A stretch of 64,000 nt of DNA from Vibrio sp. 10N.286.49.B1 (GCF_002873335.1 NZ_MCUW01000015.1:135018-199017), one strand, 5' to 3'. Positions 10,136 to 19,738 are shown, counted from the stretch's first letter. Notes: generated by a model not told the origin, from the sequence alone. Translations and numbers: made by a program.

Positions 10136-11104
10136 TTACTTAAGAAGACCGACTTCTTTGTAGTACTTTTCAGCACCTGGGTGAAGAGGAATCGAGATTC
10201 CAGCTTTTACCATGTCTTCTTTCTTCAGGTTTGCGAATGCTGGATGCAGACGCTTGAAGGTGTCAAAGTTTTCAAATACCGCTTTTGCCACGTTGTAAGC
10301 CACTTCATCTGAAACATCAGAGTTTGTCACCATTGTTGCCGCTACACCGAAGCTTTTTACGTCTTCATCCGAACCGCGGTACATGCCAGCTGGTACTGAA
10401 GTGTATGCATAGTAAGGATTAGCCGCTACGATCTCATCGACTTCAACGCCAGTAGCAGGGATCAGGCGAGCATCACAAGATGTTGTTGCTTCTTTGATGG
10501 ATCCGTTTGGATGTCCAACCACATACACGAATGCGTCAATCTTGTTATCACAAAGTGCTTGTGAGCGTTCTGAACCTTTAAGCTCAGAGGCAAGTTTAAA
10601 GTCATCGTTAGTCCAACCCATTGCGTCCATAACAACGCCCATTGTTGCGCGGTCACCTGAGCCTGGATTACCAATATTGACTCGTTTGCCCTTTAGGTCT
10701 GTCACGTTTTCAATGCCAGAATCAGCACGAGCAATGATGTTGAAAGGTTCGGTATGCAGCGAGAACATAGCACGAAGTTTTTTGTAAGGACCTTGGTCTG
10801 CAAATTTACTGGTACCGTTATAACCATGATATTGCCAATCAGATTGAACAACACCAAAATCTAGTTCACCAGCACGCATGGTGTTCACGTTATAAATTGA
10901 ACCGCCAGTAGATTCGACAGAACAACGAATGTTGTGATCCTTACGACCTTTATTTACAAGCTTACAAATTGCACCACCAGTAGGGTAATAAACACCGGTT
11001 ACAGAGCCTGTACCTATTGTGATGAATTCTTGAGCCTGAACTGTGCCAGCGCCCATGACGACGGCTGCAATTGCGCCGACTTTAATTAGTTTCTTCAATG
11101 CCAT
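10136..11104 (-). CDS. TRAP transporter solute-binding protein, TAXI family
   Basis: This 322-residue periplasmic protein starts with a signal peptide (KK, hydrophobic GAIAAVVMGAGTV, cleavage likely after AQA). The mature start FITIGTGSVTGVYYPTGGAIC is the hallmark of the TAXI family, where the early G-T-G region contacts the ligand. It delivers substrate to the permease encoded 247 bases downstream on the same strand. Ligands known for the family include glutamate and other dicarboxylates, but this one cannot be named. Two Cys (near residues 47 and 60) may pair in the periplasm. Confidence 0.94.
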   Translation of the reverse strand: MALKKLIKVGAIAAVVMGAGTVQAQEFITIGTGSVTGVYYPTGGAICKLVNKGRKDHNIRCSVESTGGSIYNVNTMRAGELDFGVVQSDWQYHGYNGTSKFADQGPYKKLRAMFSLHTEPFNIIARADSGIENVTDLKGKRVNIGNPGSGDRATMGVVMDAMGWTNDDFKLASELKGSERSQALCDNKIDAFVYVVGHPNGSIKEATTSCDARLIPATGVEVDEIVAANPYYAYTSVPAGMYRGSDEDVKSFGVAATMVTNSDVSDEVAYNVAKAVFENFDTFKRLHPAFANLKKEDMVKAGISIPLHPGAEKYYKEVGLLK

Positions 11105-11374
11105 GAATTTCCCTTCCTTTATTCATTACTAACTCTGCATAACTATAGTCGTCTTCAGAGGCTTCCTATGCGGAAACGGCATCTTTTTCAATCCGTTTGT
11201 TGAAAAAGTAGCGCAATCATACCAAATAAATTGGAAGAAAATTATCATATTGTTAATAAAGATAGGTGATTTGTCTGTGCTAGAAGGTGAGGTGGGAATT
11301 ATTGATGTAATATGTGTATGTTTTAAAACAATGACTTAAGTTATTTTTTGGGAGGAAAATCAGATTTTTAAAGA

Positions 11375-11390
11375 TGTGATGTGTATCACG
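11375..11390. promoter_or_regulatory. CRP-like site upstream of the TRAP operon
   Basis: TGTGA-TGTGTA-TCACG matches the CRP core TGTGA-N6-TCACA at 9 of 10 positions. It lies about 270 bp upstream of the binding-protein start and overlaps the 5' edge of the argR stem-loop. Catabolite control of a carboxylate importer would make sense, but the distance is long, so this is tentative. Confidence 0.4.
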
Positions 11391-11413
11391 GACCAGGGGG
11401 TTCCGTGATACAT
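11381..11413 (-). terminator. Stem-loop after argR
   Basis: An 11-bp stem (GTATCACGGA / TCCGTGATAC plus flanking pairs) with a 9-base loop begins 24 bases after the argR stop codon. The following minus-strand sequence is only partly T-rich, so this is a likely but not ideal terminator. Confidence 0.55.
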
Positions 11414-11437
11414 TATTCTGAATGTTACCGTTTGAAA

Positions 11438-11908
11438 TTACCCAGCGTACTCAAATAAATCACAGACAGAATCAAATAATTGTTCAGTGGTGATATTCAA
11501 AGTCGGGGTGATAAAAATGGTGTCATCACCAGCTACAACACCGAGGATACCTTCGGCTTTCCCTAGAGAATCTAACAATCTTGCGATAAGTTGTGCAGCC
11601 CCTGGCCCGGTATGAATTACCACAATGGCATTGTTATGATCAATATCTAGAACCAATTCACGTAATGAGCTCGATACGGTGGGAACACCGAGTTCTGCGG
11701 GTAAGCAGTACACCATTTCCATTTTGGCATTTCGTGTTCTCACTGCGCCGAACTTTGTGAGCATGCGTGACACCTTTGACTGGTTGATGTTTTCAAACCC
11801 TTCAATTTTTAGTGCATCGACGATCTCACCTTGTGAGCCGAAACGCTCTTCTTTTAGGAGTGCTTTAAAGGCACGAATGAGCGTATCTTGTTTATCATTA
11901 TTGCGCAT
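11438..11908 (-). CDS. argR: Arginine repressor ArgR
   Basis: ArgR is the hexameric, arginine-responsive repressor of arginine biosynthesis and also acts in cer-type recombination. At 156 residues it has the E. coli length. The N-terminal winged helix contains [33 protein letters not shown], and the C-terminal oligomerisation/arginine-binding domain ends with [11 protein letters not shown], containing the Asp pair that binds arginine. The gene is divergent from mdh, the same neighbourhood as in E. coli. Autoregulation through ARG boxes in the shared intergenic region is expected, but I did not find a convincing box. Confidence 0.96.
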   Translation of the reverse strand: MRNNDKQDTLIRAFKALLKEERFGSQGEIVDALKIEGFENINQSKVSRMLTKFGAVRTRNAKMEMVYCLPAELGVPTVSSSLRELVLDIDHNNAIVVIHTGPGAAQLIARLLDSLGKAEGILGVVAGDDTIFITPTLNITTEQLFDSVCDLFEYAG

Positions 11909-12244
11909 AAACGCCTCTTAATTTTGTCCGACAAGCAGTGATCCATCTATTGTTGCACAGAACCCGTTTATTGACCAAATAATCCAGAGTTTCTGTCGAC
12001 AATATCACGATAATATATTGTCGAATTAAGCGTTATAACCTCATAAAAACCAAGAAGAAAAGAAGGTTATTATCGAGAACGATTCATGCTAATTTAGTAG
12101 CACGTATTTAGTGAGGTGCGCGACCTCGCAAAGCTGAGGTTAATTGATTGTAATCAATTGGTGAATATTATAGATTTTCTCTAATTGATGAAAAATTACC
12201 CTACAAAACTATTAATAAGAGATTTCGTCTCAAGGAGAACGCCC
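11909..12244. other. argR-mdh intergenic region with palindrome
   Basis: The 336-base divergent region contains an exact 18-base inverted repeat, AATTGATT-GT-AATCAATT, at 12142-12159, about 90 bp upstream of the mdh start, and a GC-rich hairpin (about 7 bp) at 12111-12129. The palindrome has the size of an ARG box but not its TGAAT...ATTCA sequence. Which regulator uses it is unknown. Confidence 0.55.
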
Positions 12245-13180
12245 ATGAAAGTAGCTGTCATTGGTGCCGCAGGTGGCATCGGCCAAGCTTTAGCCCTTCT
12301 ATTGAAAAACCGCCTCCCTGCTGGTTCTGATTTAGCCCTTTACGACATTGCACCGGTCACCCCAGGCGTTGCTGCTGACTTAAGTCACATCCCAACTCCT
12401 GTCTCTATTAAAGGCTATGCGGGTGAAGACCCAACTCCGGCTCTTGAAGGTGCTGACGTGGTACTTATTTCTGCTGGCGTCGCTCGTAAACCTGGTATGG
12501 ATCGCTCAGACTTATTTAATGTGAACGCAGGCATTGTCAAATCGCTGGCCGAACGTATCGCGGTAGTATGTCCTACTGCATGTGTTGGTATTATTACCAA
12601 CCCTGTTAATACCACGGTTCCTATTGCTGCCGAAGTACTTAAAAAAGCGGGTGTTTATAACAAGCGTAAGCTGTTCGGTATTACGACATTAGATGTGATT
12701 CGTTCAGAGACATTCGTTGCTGGTTTGAAAGACAAAGATCCGGGTGATATCCGTGTTCCTGTTATTGGTGGTCACTCTGGCGTAACTATTCTCCCGTTGT
12801 TGTCTCAGGTTGAAGGCGTTGAGTTTACTGCTGATGAAGTGGAAGCGCTAACGAAGCGAATTCAAAACGCAGGGACTGAAGTGGTTGAAGCGAAAGCCGG
12901 TGGTGGTTCAGCAACGTTATCGATGGGCCAAGCTGCATGCCGTTTCGGTTTAGCATTGGTGAAAGGCCTGCAAGGTGAAGAGAACGTTATTGAATGCGCT
13001 TATGTAGAAGGCGAGGGCGAACATGCTCCGTTCTTCGCACAACCCGTTAAATTGGGTAAAGATGGCGCTGAGGCGGTGTTAGGCTATGGCGAATTAAGTG
13101 ACTACGAAAAAGCAGCGCTGGATGGCATGCTCGAAACACTGAATAAAGATATTGAGCTTGGTATCGAATTTGCCAAATAA
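12245..13180 (+). CDS. mdh: Malate dehydrogenase
   Basis: Mdh interconverts malate and oxaloacetate with NAD in the TCA cycle. The 311-residue protein starts [20 protein letters not shown] (Rossmann GAAGGIG motif), has the substrate-binding arginines in [10 protein letters not shown], and the catalytic His in [15 protein letters not shown]. Length and sequence are those of the E. coli/Vibrio type. I chose the ATG at 12245, which has CAAGGAGA eight bases upstream; an in-frame start 60 bases earlier adds residues absent from the family. A strong terminator follows. Confidence 0.97.
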   Translation: MKVAVIGAAGGIGQALALLLKNRLPAGSDLALYDIAPVTPGVAADLSHIPTPVSIKGYAGEDPTPALEGADVVLISAGVARKPGMDRSDLFNVNAGIVKSLAERIAVVCPTACVGIITNPVNTTVPIAAEVLKKAGVYNKRKLFGITTLDVIRSETFVAGLKDKDPGDIRVPVIGGHSGVTILPLLSQVEGVEFTADEVEALTKRIQNAGTEVVEAKAGGGSATLSMGQAACRFGLALVKGLQGEENVIECAYVEGEGEHAPFFAQPVKLGKDGAEAVLGYGELSDYEKAALDGMLETLNKDIELGIEFAK

Positions 13181-13275
13181 GCTTTTAGCGTTGGTATATG
13201 TGTAACGCTATGATAAATATCTATAAAGTAATGACCGTAGCAATATAATAATATTGTTGCAGAGTCATATTAATG

Positions 13276-13304
13276 AAAACCGATCTTTTTAAGGTCGGTT
13301 TTTT
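13276..13304 (+). terminator. Intrinsic terminator after mdh
   Basis: A 12-bp stem (AAAACCGATCTT / AAGGTCGGTTTT with one G-U pair), TTT loop and a T run end transcription about 95 bases after the mdh stop. Confidence 0.88.
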
Positions 13305-13360
13305 GATCTATACCCTAACTATCTCGGTATACATGACTACGACAAGAGCGAGGGATGATC

Positions 13361-13552
13361 ATGGATATAAAAGATGTTTCACGAGGCATGTGGGTTGAGT
13401 CTCAACACGGTGTAGGAAAAGTACTTGTTGTAGACGAGGTATCGGGGTCTGTGTTGGTCGCACCGACAGGTACTGAACTGCAGTGGGCGTTATCTGTTGA
13501 TGAAATAAATGAAAATCTTCAACTTCATAATGGTTGCGATCAGTATTATTAG
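13361..13552 (+). CDS. Small protein of unknown function, 63 residues
   Basis: I do not recognise this protein. It is short, acidic and without signal peptide or membrane segment. The pattern GMWVESQHGVGKVLVVDEVSGSVLVAPTGTELQWALSVDEI suggests a small all-beta, SH3- or Tudor-like barrel, in which a hydrophobic strand pattern alternates with turns at Gly. The ATG at 13361 is preferred since GAGGG lies 6 bases before it; another ATG at 13355 abuts that site. The gene stands alone between the mdh terminator and a long hairpin, with its own space for a promoter. It looks like a real gene on codon use and ribosome-binding site. Confidence 0.7.
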   Translation: MDIKDVSRGMWVESQHGVGKVLVVDEVSGSVLVAPTGTELQWALSVDEINENLQLHNGCDQYY

Positions 13553-13615
13553 GGCTGATAGACATCATTACTGGGATGACGCAACGGTGCTCGCTCTCGA
13601 GCGCTAGAGTCGAAA

Positions 13616-13670
13616 ATAAACACATAGAGCGACACTTAATTAGTTTTTGAGCGTCGCTCTGTGTGTTTAT
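13616..13670. terminator. Bidirectional long stem-loop before ispB end
   Basis: An 18-bp stem (about 13616-13633 with 13653-13670, one G-U pair) with a 19-base loop separates the small unknown gene from convergent ispB. AT-rich ends on both sides fit termination in both directions. Confidence 0.75.
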
Positions 13671-13708
13671 CTGATGTGCTGATTACAAGCCAGCACGCCT
13701 GTAAAGCT

Positions 13709-14680
13709 CTACGCGGTTCTTTTGACCGCCATATAAGCAAGTGCAATAAGGGCATCTTTATATATGCTTTCAGGCAGTATATCGAGCTCAGCAATCGCTT
13801 TGTCCGCTTCTCTGTACGCTTGCTCTTCGGTGTAGACTAATGAGCCGACACGCTTCATTGTCGCGAGAATAGCGTCAATTTTATCAATACCGTTAGATTT
13901 CTCAATCGCCTCTCTAATCATCGCCGTTTCTTCGGGCTCACCATGTTGCATGGCATGGATGAGAGGCAGTGTTGGTTTCCCTTCTGCGAGGTCATCGCCA
14001 ACATTTTTACCCATATCGTCACCGGATGACGTGTAATCCATTACGTCATCGATCAGCTGAAATGCGGTACCTAAGTATTTGCCGTAGTTTTGTAAGGCGA
14101 GCTCGGTTTCAGGTGAAGCCTCGTTGAGAATGGCACCGACTTGAGTTGCCGCTTCGAATAATCGAGCGGTTTTTGAGTAGATGACCTGCATGTAACTGGC
14201 TTCGGTAGTATTGGGGTCATTACAGTTAATTAACTGTTGCACTTCGCCTTCAGCGATCACATTCACCGCGTCACTCATCAATTCTAGGATTCGCAACGAA
14301 CCAAGCCCAGTCATCATTTGGAAAGAGCGAGTGTAGATATAATCACCTACTAGGACGCTGGCGGCGTTACCAAAGGCGGCATTTGCCGTCGCTTTCCCAC
14401 GGCGCATATCTGATTCATCAACCACATCATCATGCAATAAGGTTGCAGTATGAATGAATTCGATAAAGGCTGCGGCCGTCGTGTGAGCTTGTCCTTCATA
14501 GCCTAAGGCTTTTGCTGATAATATCGCCAACAGAGGTCTAATGCGCTTTCCGCCACTGTTGACAATGTAGAAGCCCAATTGATTGATAAGGCTAACCTCA
14601 GAATTCAATTGAGCTTGAATCGTTTCGTTCACTTTTACCATGTCACTAGCAGTTAGTGATTGGATAGCTTTAAAATCCAT
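13709..14680 (-). CDS. ispB: Octaprenyl diphosphate synthase
   Basis: IspB extends farnesyl diphosphate to the C40 chain used for ubiquinone and menaquinone side chains. The 323-residue protein has both aspartate-rich motifs of trans-prenyltransferases: LLHDDVVDESDMRRG (FARM) near residue 83 and QLIDDVMDY (SARM) near residue 210. The motif GGKRIRP lies near residue 43. It is divergent from rplU-rpmA, the same arrangement as in E. coli. Confidence 0.97.
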   Translation of the reverse strand: MDFKAIQSLTASDMVKVNETIQAQLNSEVSLINQLGFYIVNSGGKRIRPLLAILSAKALGYEGQAHTTAAAFIEFIHTATLLHDDVVDESDMRRGKATANAAFGNAASVLVGDYIYTRSFQMMTGLGSLRILELMSDAVNVIAEGEVQQLINCNDPNTTEASYMQVIYSKTARLFEAATQVGAILNEASPETELALQNYGKYLGTAFQLIDDVMDYTSSGDDMGKNVGDDLAEGKPTLPLIHAMQHGEPEETAMIREAIEKSNGIDKIDAILATMKRVGSLVYTEEQAYREADKAIAELDILPESIYKDALIALAYMAVKRTA

Positions 14681-14952
14681 TACGTACCCGGTTGAGCATA
14701 GAGCCTATAAGGCTTAGTCGATTATTATAATTTGTGAATAATACACTAAAAAACGTTGATTAATACATGCTTAAAAGGCATTATTGCCGCACTTTTCTTT
14801 GGCGATTAGCTTTTCGCCAAAATTTTTAAAATATGGCTTGTCATAGGATAATGGTTCGCGTAGAATCTGCGCCCTATTGATGATTAGTTTAGCGCACACC
14901 CTCATTGTTCAAATAACAATCAAAAGGCTGTGCGGAAAAAGCGGAGTAAAAT
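14681..14952. promoter_or_regulatory. Divergent promoter region ispB/rplU with hairpin
   Basis: This 272-base region includes an 8-bp hairpin TTTGGCGA / TCGCCAAA (14798-14821) followed by a short T run toward rplU. The segment at 14850-14880, GGTTCGCGTAGAATCTGCGC, resembles the region upstream of E. coli rplU. The hairpin plus T run could be a weak attenuator, but it may lie upstream of the transcription start. No gene is visible. Confidence 0.5.
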
Positions 14953-15264
14953 ATGTACGCTGTTTTCCAATCTGGTGGCAAACAACACCGAGTAAGCGAA
15001 GGTCAAACCCTTCGTTTAGAGAAATTAGACGTTGAAACGGGCGCAACTGTAGAATTTGATAAAGTTCTTCTTGTTGCTAACGGCGAAGAGATCCAAGTTG
15101 GCGCACCTCTTGTTGAGGGCGGTAAAGTGGTTGCTGAAGTAGTACAACACGGTCGTGGCGATAAAGTTAAAATCGTTAAGTTCCGTCGTCGTAAGCACTC
15201 ACGTAAGCAACAAGGTCACCGTCAGTGGTTCACAGAAGTGAAGATCACTGGTATCAACGCTTAA
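14953..15264 (+). CDS. rplU: 50S ribosomal protein L21
   Basis: L21 binds 23S rRNA in the large subunit near L20. The 103-residue sequence starts [18 protein letters not shown] and has the basic RNA-binding stretch [19 protein letters not shown] near residue 75. It is the first gene of rplU-rpmA, with GGAGT upstream of the ATG, and is followed 20 bases later by rpmA. Confidence 0.98.
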   Translation: MYAVFQSGGKQHRVSEGQTLRLEKLDVETGATVEFDKVLLVANGEEIQVGAPLVEGGKVVAEVVQHGRGDKVKIVKFRRRKHSRKQQGHRQWFTEVKITGINA

Positions 15265-15284
15265 TCGATTAGGAGAGTTTAACA

Positions 15285-15539
15285 ATGGCACACAAAAAAG
15301 CTGGTGGTTCTACTCGTAACGGCCGCGATTCAGAAAGCAAACGCCTAGGTGTTAAGCGTTTTGGTGGTGAAGCTGTTCTTGCAGGTAACATCATCGTTCG
15401 TCAACGTGGTACTAAGTTCCACGCTGGCACAAACGTTGGCATCGGTAAAGACCATACTCTTTTCGCTCTTACTGAAGGTAAAGTGAAATTTGAAGTTAAA
15501 GGTCCTAAAAACCGTAAGTTTGTAAGCATCGAAGCTTAA
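15285..15539 (+). CDS. rpmA: 50S ribosomal protein L27
   Basis: L27 reaches toward the peptidyl-transferase centre with its N-terminal tail. The 84-residue protein starts [20 protein letters not shown], the conserved tail, and contains [14 protein letters not shown]. The ribosome-binding site AGGAG is 8 bases before the ATG. A strong terminator follows, so obgE, the next gene in the usual order, is probably transcribed from its own promoter or by readthrough. Confidence 0.98.
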   Translation: MAHKKAGGSTRNGRDSESKRLGVKRFGGEAVLAGNIIVRQRGTKFHAGTNVGIGKDHTLFALTEGKVKFEVKGPKNRKFVSIEA

Positions 15540-15587
15540 TAATTACGCCTAGCGCCTAATTATTAATTAGCTTTTAGCTGAATTCAA

Positions 15588-15616
15588 AAGCCCTGCCGAT
15601 TCGGCAGGGTTTTTTA
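15588..15616 (+). terminator. Intrinsic terminator after rpmA
   Basis: CCCTGCCG / CGGCAGGG with an ATT loop, extended by A-T and G-U pairs and followed by TTTTTT. It is a textbook intrinsic terminator about 50 bases past the rpmA stop. Confidence 0.93.
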
Positions 15617-15629
15617 TTTATAGGCAGTC

Positions 15630-15690
15630 GATAGAGACGAAGCTCTCCTTACTATTATCATAATAGGTTCAGTGGGGAATCGTCTCTGTC
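15630..15690. repeat. 61-nt imperfect hairpin between rpmA and obgE
   Basis: Arms GATAGAGACGA (15630-15640) and TCGTCTCTGTC (15680-15690) pair over 11 bp with one G-U. Inside sits a smaller perfect hairpin CTATTA-TCA-TAATAG at 15652-15666, with partial pairing between. It lies between the rpmA terminator and obgE. It could be a miniature repeat element or a structured 5' leader; no second copy occurs in this window. Confidence 0.5.
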
Positions 15691-15807
15691 ATCTGCTAAA
15701 ATGTAGTGATAATTGTTTTAGCTTAGAGGAATGTTGATGCGCAGTTGTATTATGCAAATCAACCGATGAGACTCTAAGATATACACGCGAAGAAGTAGTC
15801 GGAGTAA

Positions 15808-16983
<1,176 letters not shown>

Positions 16984-17035
16984 ATAATCGCCGTTGTTTG
17001 TCTCGCTCTAAAATGCGCCGACAGTTGAACGTGAT

Positions 17036-17066
17036 AAAGCCGCAATGTTATGTTGCGGCTTTTTTG
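17036..17066 (+). terminator. Intrinsic terminator after obgE
   Basis: A 10-bp stem AAAGCCGCAA / TTGCGGCTTT with a 7-base loop and a T run, about 55 bases past the obgE stop. Confidence 0.92.
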
Positions 17067-17188
17067 TGCCTGTAGCATTGGAGACGACGTATTTATCAGG
17101 CAAACTCAACAAGAGAGAATTAATATTAGCAATTAGCAATTAGTAAGTTATAACTAAACACTCGTCATTAATAAGGAATACGGAATCA

Positions 17189-18244
17189 ATGGATTTGAAC
17201 CGTAAAATATCAACAGCAGATGCGTTTATTTTTAAATACTATCGTGCAGTTCACGGACTTCGTATTTCGACGGCGTTCGTTATCACGCTCATCGCCACGA
17301 CATATCTAGACTTGCCAGAAAGTACTTGGGTTCTCATTACGCTCGTGGTTGTCATTGGTCCTATATCTTACCTTGGTAATGTTTTGCCTCGGGCTTGGCA
17401 TAGAACCTTAGGCACATTAATCGGTGCAGTCTCCGGTGTGCTTGCAATATATTTAGGGCAGTGGTCGCTGGGGCTTATGTATCTTTGGTGCGGTGCTGTG
17501 ATGTTTATGAGTGCTTACTTTGCGCTAGGAAAACGACCCTATGTTGGCTTGTTGGTTGGTATTACGTTGGCCGTCACCATAGGGGCGAGTAACCATGATA
17601 TTGAGATTGCACTGTGGCGAGGCTTAGATGTCACGCTAGGTTGTGCATTAGCGGTGCTCTTTTGTTTTATTTACCCTCAGCGAGCATTTATACATTGGCG
17701 TATGCGACTCGGAGGGGCACTCAATAGCTTTTCAACGATTTATCAGCTTTCCTCTTCGCCAAATGTGGTAGAAAAACCCAATATTGAGCGCTACCAAAAG
17801 CATCTAATGAAAGAGATGGTGACGCTACGAAGCTTGATTTCTCCATCAGTCAAAGAGTCAAAACTGAACGCTCAGTTGCTTGAAGCTATTCAGGTTTATC
17901 TCCGAAATATGGTGTATGCCCTTGAGTTATTGCATACCTCCTACTGGAGTGACCGGAATAGCCATTTAAACATGCTTTGGTCAAAGGAGCTAACGCAATG
18001 CCAGAAAGTCATACACACAGAGATTAAAGCCTTGTCCAATCTTGTGATCACGGGAGAATTGGTTTCTGATTTTTCAGGCCAAGAGCTTCAGGATCTAATG
18101 AATGAGCTTAAGCGAAGTATGCCGACGATTGCGGGAGATGAGATAAGTATTAATGGTTATTTGTGGTTGAATATAAAAGTGATGGAGGACTTGGTGAACT
18201 TAAGGCGCCTAATTATTTATTCTCTTAACTTGTCCCAGGAATAA
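17189..18244 (+). CDS. FUSC-family inner-membrane protein
   Basis: The 351-residue protein has six or so hydrophobic segments in residues 20-165 (such as AFVITLIATTYLDL and LITLVVVIGPIS), followed by a soluble region of about 180 residues rich in helices. The motif NVLPRAWHRTLGTLIGAVSGVL is the FUSC (fusaric acid resistance-like) signature. Homologues such as YccS and AaeB act in export of aromatic acids or in envelope processes; the role here is unknown. At 351 residues it is about half the length of AaeB/YccS. It precedes the YjjP/YjjB exporter genes by 106 bases. Confidence 0.82.
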   Translation: MDLNRKISTADAFIFKYYRAVHGLRISTAFVITLIATTYLDLPESTWVLITLVVVIGPISYLGNVLPRAWHRTLGTLIGAVSGVLAIYLGQWSLGLMYLWCGAVMFMSAYFALGKRPYVGLLVGITLAVTIGASNHDIEIALWRGLDVTLGCALAVLFCFIYPQRAFIHWRMRLGGALNSFSTIYQLSSSPNVVEKPNIERYQKHLMKEMVTLRSLISPSVKESKLNAQLLEAIQVYLRNMVYALELLHTSYWSDRNSHLNMLWSKELTQCQKVIHTEIKALSNLVITGELVSDFSGQELQDLMNELKRSMPTIAGDEISINGYLWLNIKVMEDLVNLRRLIIYSLNLSQE

Positions 18245-18246
18245 GG

Positions 18247-18272
18247 AAATTGATGATTATAATCATCAATTT
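18247..18272. repeat. Perfect 26-bp palindrome after FUSC gene
   Basis: The sequence from 18247 to 18272 equals its own reverse complement, with arms of 13 bases (AAATTGATGATTA) and no spacer. It starts two bases past the FUSC stop and ends about 80 bases before yjjP. It could be a terminator stem or an operator for the downstream genes. Confidence 0.75.
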
Positions 18273-18350
18273 TGGCGAAAATTCACATACTATGTATCTA
18301 AATCACTTTAAAATAAACGTCTTATCTTTTATCAAGAATGTGAAGTTGGA

Positions 18351-19118
18351 ATGGACTCTAAGCAACGTGCTGTATCACGTTTAATTGCTCAATCAGGGCA
18401 AATGTTATTAGCGCATGGTGCGGAAAGCACCCTAGTGGGGCATATCACATACCGTATTGGTATTGCGGCGGGTATGGATGAAGTCGAAGTATCATTGTCG
18501 GCAAGTTCAATAGTGGTCACGACGGTTTATCAAGAACATTGTGTGACGACCGTGAGAAGAAGCCCTGATAAAGGGCTAAATATGCGAGTGGTAACCCAAA
18601 TCCAACGGATTTGTATCATGATGGAAAAAGGTATTCTTGATTATGAGCTAGCCCAGAAAAAGCTTCATGCGATTAGCCCTGAGCGCTACAATCGTTGGAT
18701 TGTCGTGGTAATGATAGGCCTTTCGTGTGCGGCATTTAGTCGATTGGCTGGTGGGGATTGGCCAGCATTTATGATGACATTCTTAGCCGCTTCTGTCGGA
18801 ATGATAGTTAGGCAAGAGATTGGGCATCGTCACTTCAACCCACTATTGAATTTTTCAGCCACGGCTTTTGTCACCACATTAATTTCTGCGCAAGCGGTGT
18901 TGTATGATGTTGGCGATCACCCTCAGTTGGTTATGGCCTCTTCTGTACTTATGTTGGTACCGGGCTTTCCCTTAATCAATGCGGTTGCTGATATGCTCAA
19001 GGGATACATCAACATGGGGATTGCCCGCTTTGTTATGGCGAGCCTACTTACACTCGCAACTTGCCTTGGCATTATTGGTGCAATGAGTTTGACGAACGTT
19101 TTAGGGTGGGTTCAATAA
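18351..19118 (+). CDS. yjjP: ThrE-family exporter subunit YjjP
   Basis: YjjP is the long half of a split ThrE-type exporter. The 255-residue protein begins with a soluble ThrE domain (QMLLAHGAESTLVGHITYRIG; ASSIVVT) and then has about five hydrophobic helices from residue 115 onward. Corynebacterial ThrE exports threonine and serine as one chain; the E. coli YjjP/YjjB pair has been linked to succinate export. The stop codon overlaps the yjjB start, showing translational coupling. Confidence 0.9.
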   Translation: MDSKQRAVSRLIAQSGQMLLAHGAESTLVGHITYRIGIAAGMDEVEVSLSASSIVVTTVYQEHCVTTVRRSPDKGLNMRVVTQIQRICIMMEKGILDYELAQKKLHAISPERYNRWIVVVMIGLSCAAFSRLAGGDWPAFMMTFLAASVGMIVRQEIGHRHFNPLLNFSATAFVTTLISAQAVLYDVGDHPQLVMASSVLMLVPGFPLINAVADMLKGYINMGIARFVMASLLTLATCLGIIGAMSLTNVLGWVQ

Positions 19119-19597
19119 TGGAGCTTATTGGATTCAACCTTTTTATCGCGTTGCTCAATGACATGTTTTTCGCCGCGATACCCGCGGTGGGGTTTGCTTT
19201 AGTGTTTAATGTGCCCCAAGGCGCTTTGGCTTATTGCGCGATTGGCGGAGCCATTGGGCATGGTTGTCGTTTCCTCATGATGCACTATGGTATGCCGATT
19301 GAATGGGCCACATTTTTTGCAGCGACAATAGTGGGGTGCATCGGGGTCCATTGGTCGCATAAGTTTTTGGCTCATCCGAAAGTATTCACGGTCGCTGCTA
19401 TGATCCCTATGATCCCTGGCGTATTTGCTTTCAAGGCGATGATCGCCATGGTCGAGATTAATCACCTCGGCTTTACCCCTGAATTGCTCGCGACCTTGAT
19501 GGAGAATTTTTTAAAGGCGATGTTTATTATCGCCGGGCTTGCTATTGGCTTAGCGATACCAGGGCTGCTATTCTACCGTCGCCGTTCAGTAGTGTGA
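19118..19597 (+). CDS. yjjB: ThrE-family exporter subunit YjjB
   Basis: The short membrane half of the split ThrE exporter has 159 residues and five likely membrane helices, with the family motif MIPMIPGVFAFKAMIAM. I start it at 19118, where its ATG overlaps the yjjP TAA by one base; the frame is open 19 codons further upstream, but that part lies inside yjjP. It works with YjjP, presumably exporting an organic acid or amino acid. Confidence 0.9.
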   Translation: MELIGFNLFIALLNDMFFAAIPAVGFALVFNVPQGALAYCAIGGAIGHGCRFLMMHYGMPIEWATFFAATIVGCIGVHWSHKFLAHPKVFTVAAMIPMIPGVFAFKAMIAMVEINHLGFTPELLATLMENFLKAMFIIAGLAIGLAIPGLLFYRRRSVV

Positions 19598-19690
19598 GCA
19601 CAAAGAACTCAGTCGAGAGTCATTGAGTGAATCATGGCTCAGGGGGCCTTTGGCTTTCTTGTTATTTACTTCACCGCGTATTGATTGGCT

Positions 19691-19722
19691 CAAGGTTTAT
19701 AGCTCACAAGGTTTATAGCTCA
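19691..19722 (+). repeat. Tandem 16-bp duplication in the folA leader
   Basis: CAAGGTTTATAGCTCA occurs twice back to back, at 19691-19706 and 19707-19722, with no mismatch. The second copy ends 16 bases before the folA start codon. Each copy contains TTTATA, which could serve as part of a -10 element. It may duplicate a promoter element or alter spacing of the ribosome-binding region. Confidence 0.85.
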
Positions 19723-19738
19723 ATAGGATAAAGCAACA

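Larger units (their letters stand above)
11105..11437. other. Intergenic region, TAXI promoter and argR terminator
   Basis: This 333-base gap carries the promoter of the TRAP operon and the 3' end of argR, both on the minus strand. It is AT-rich at 11210-11370. The only distinct elements are the stem-loop and the CRP-like site listed separately; no small gene is visible. Confidence 0.6.

Noticed and set aside
12142..12159. ARG box in the argR-mdh region
   Set aside because: The palindrome has the right size but lacks the TGAAT...ATTCA half-sites of ArgR operators, so it was kept as an unassigned palindrome.
14798..14827. Definite attenuator in the rplU leader
   Set aside because: The hairpin and T run are modest and may lie upstream of the transcription start, so it is noted only as part of the promoter region.
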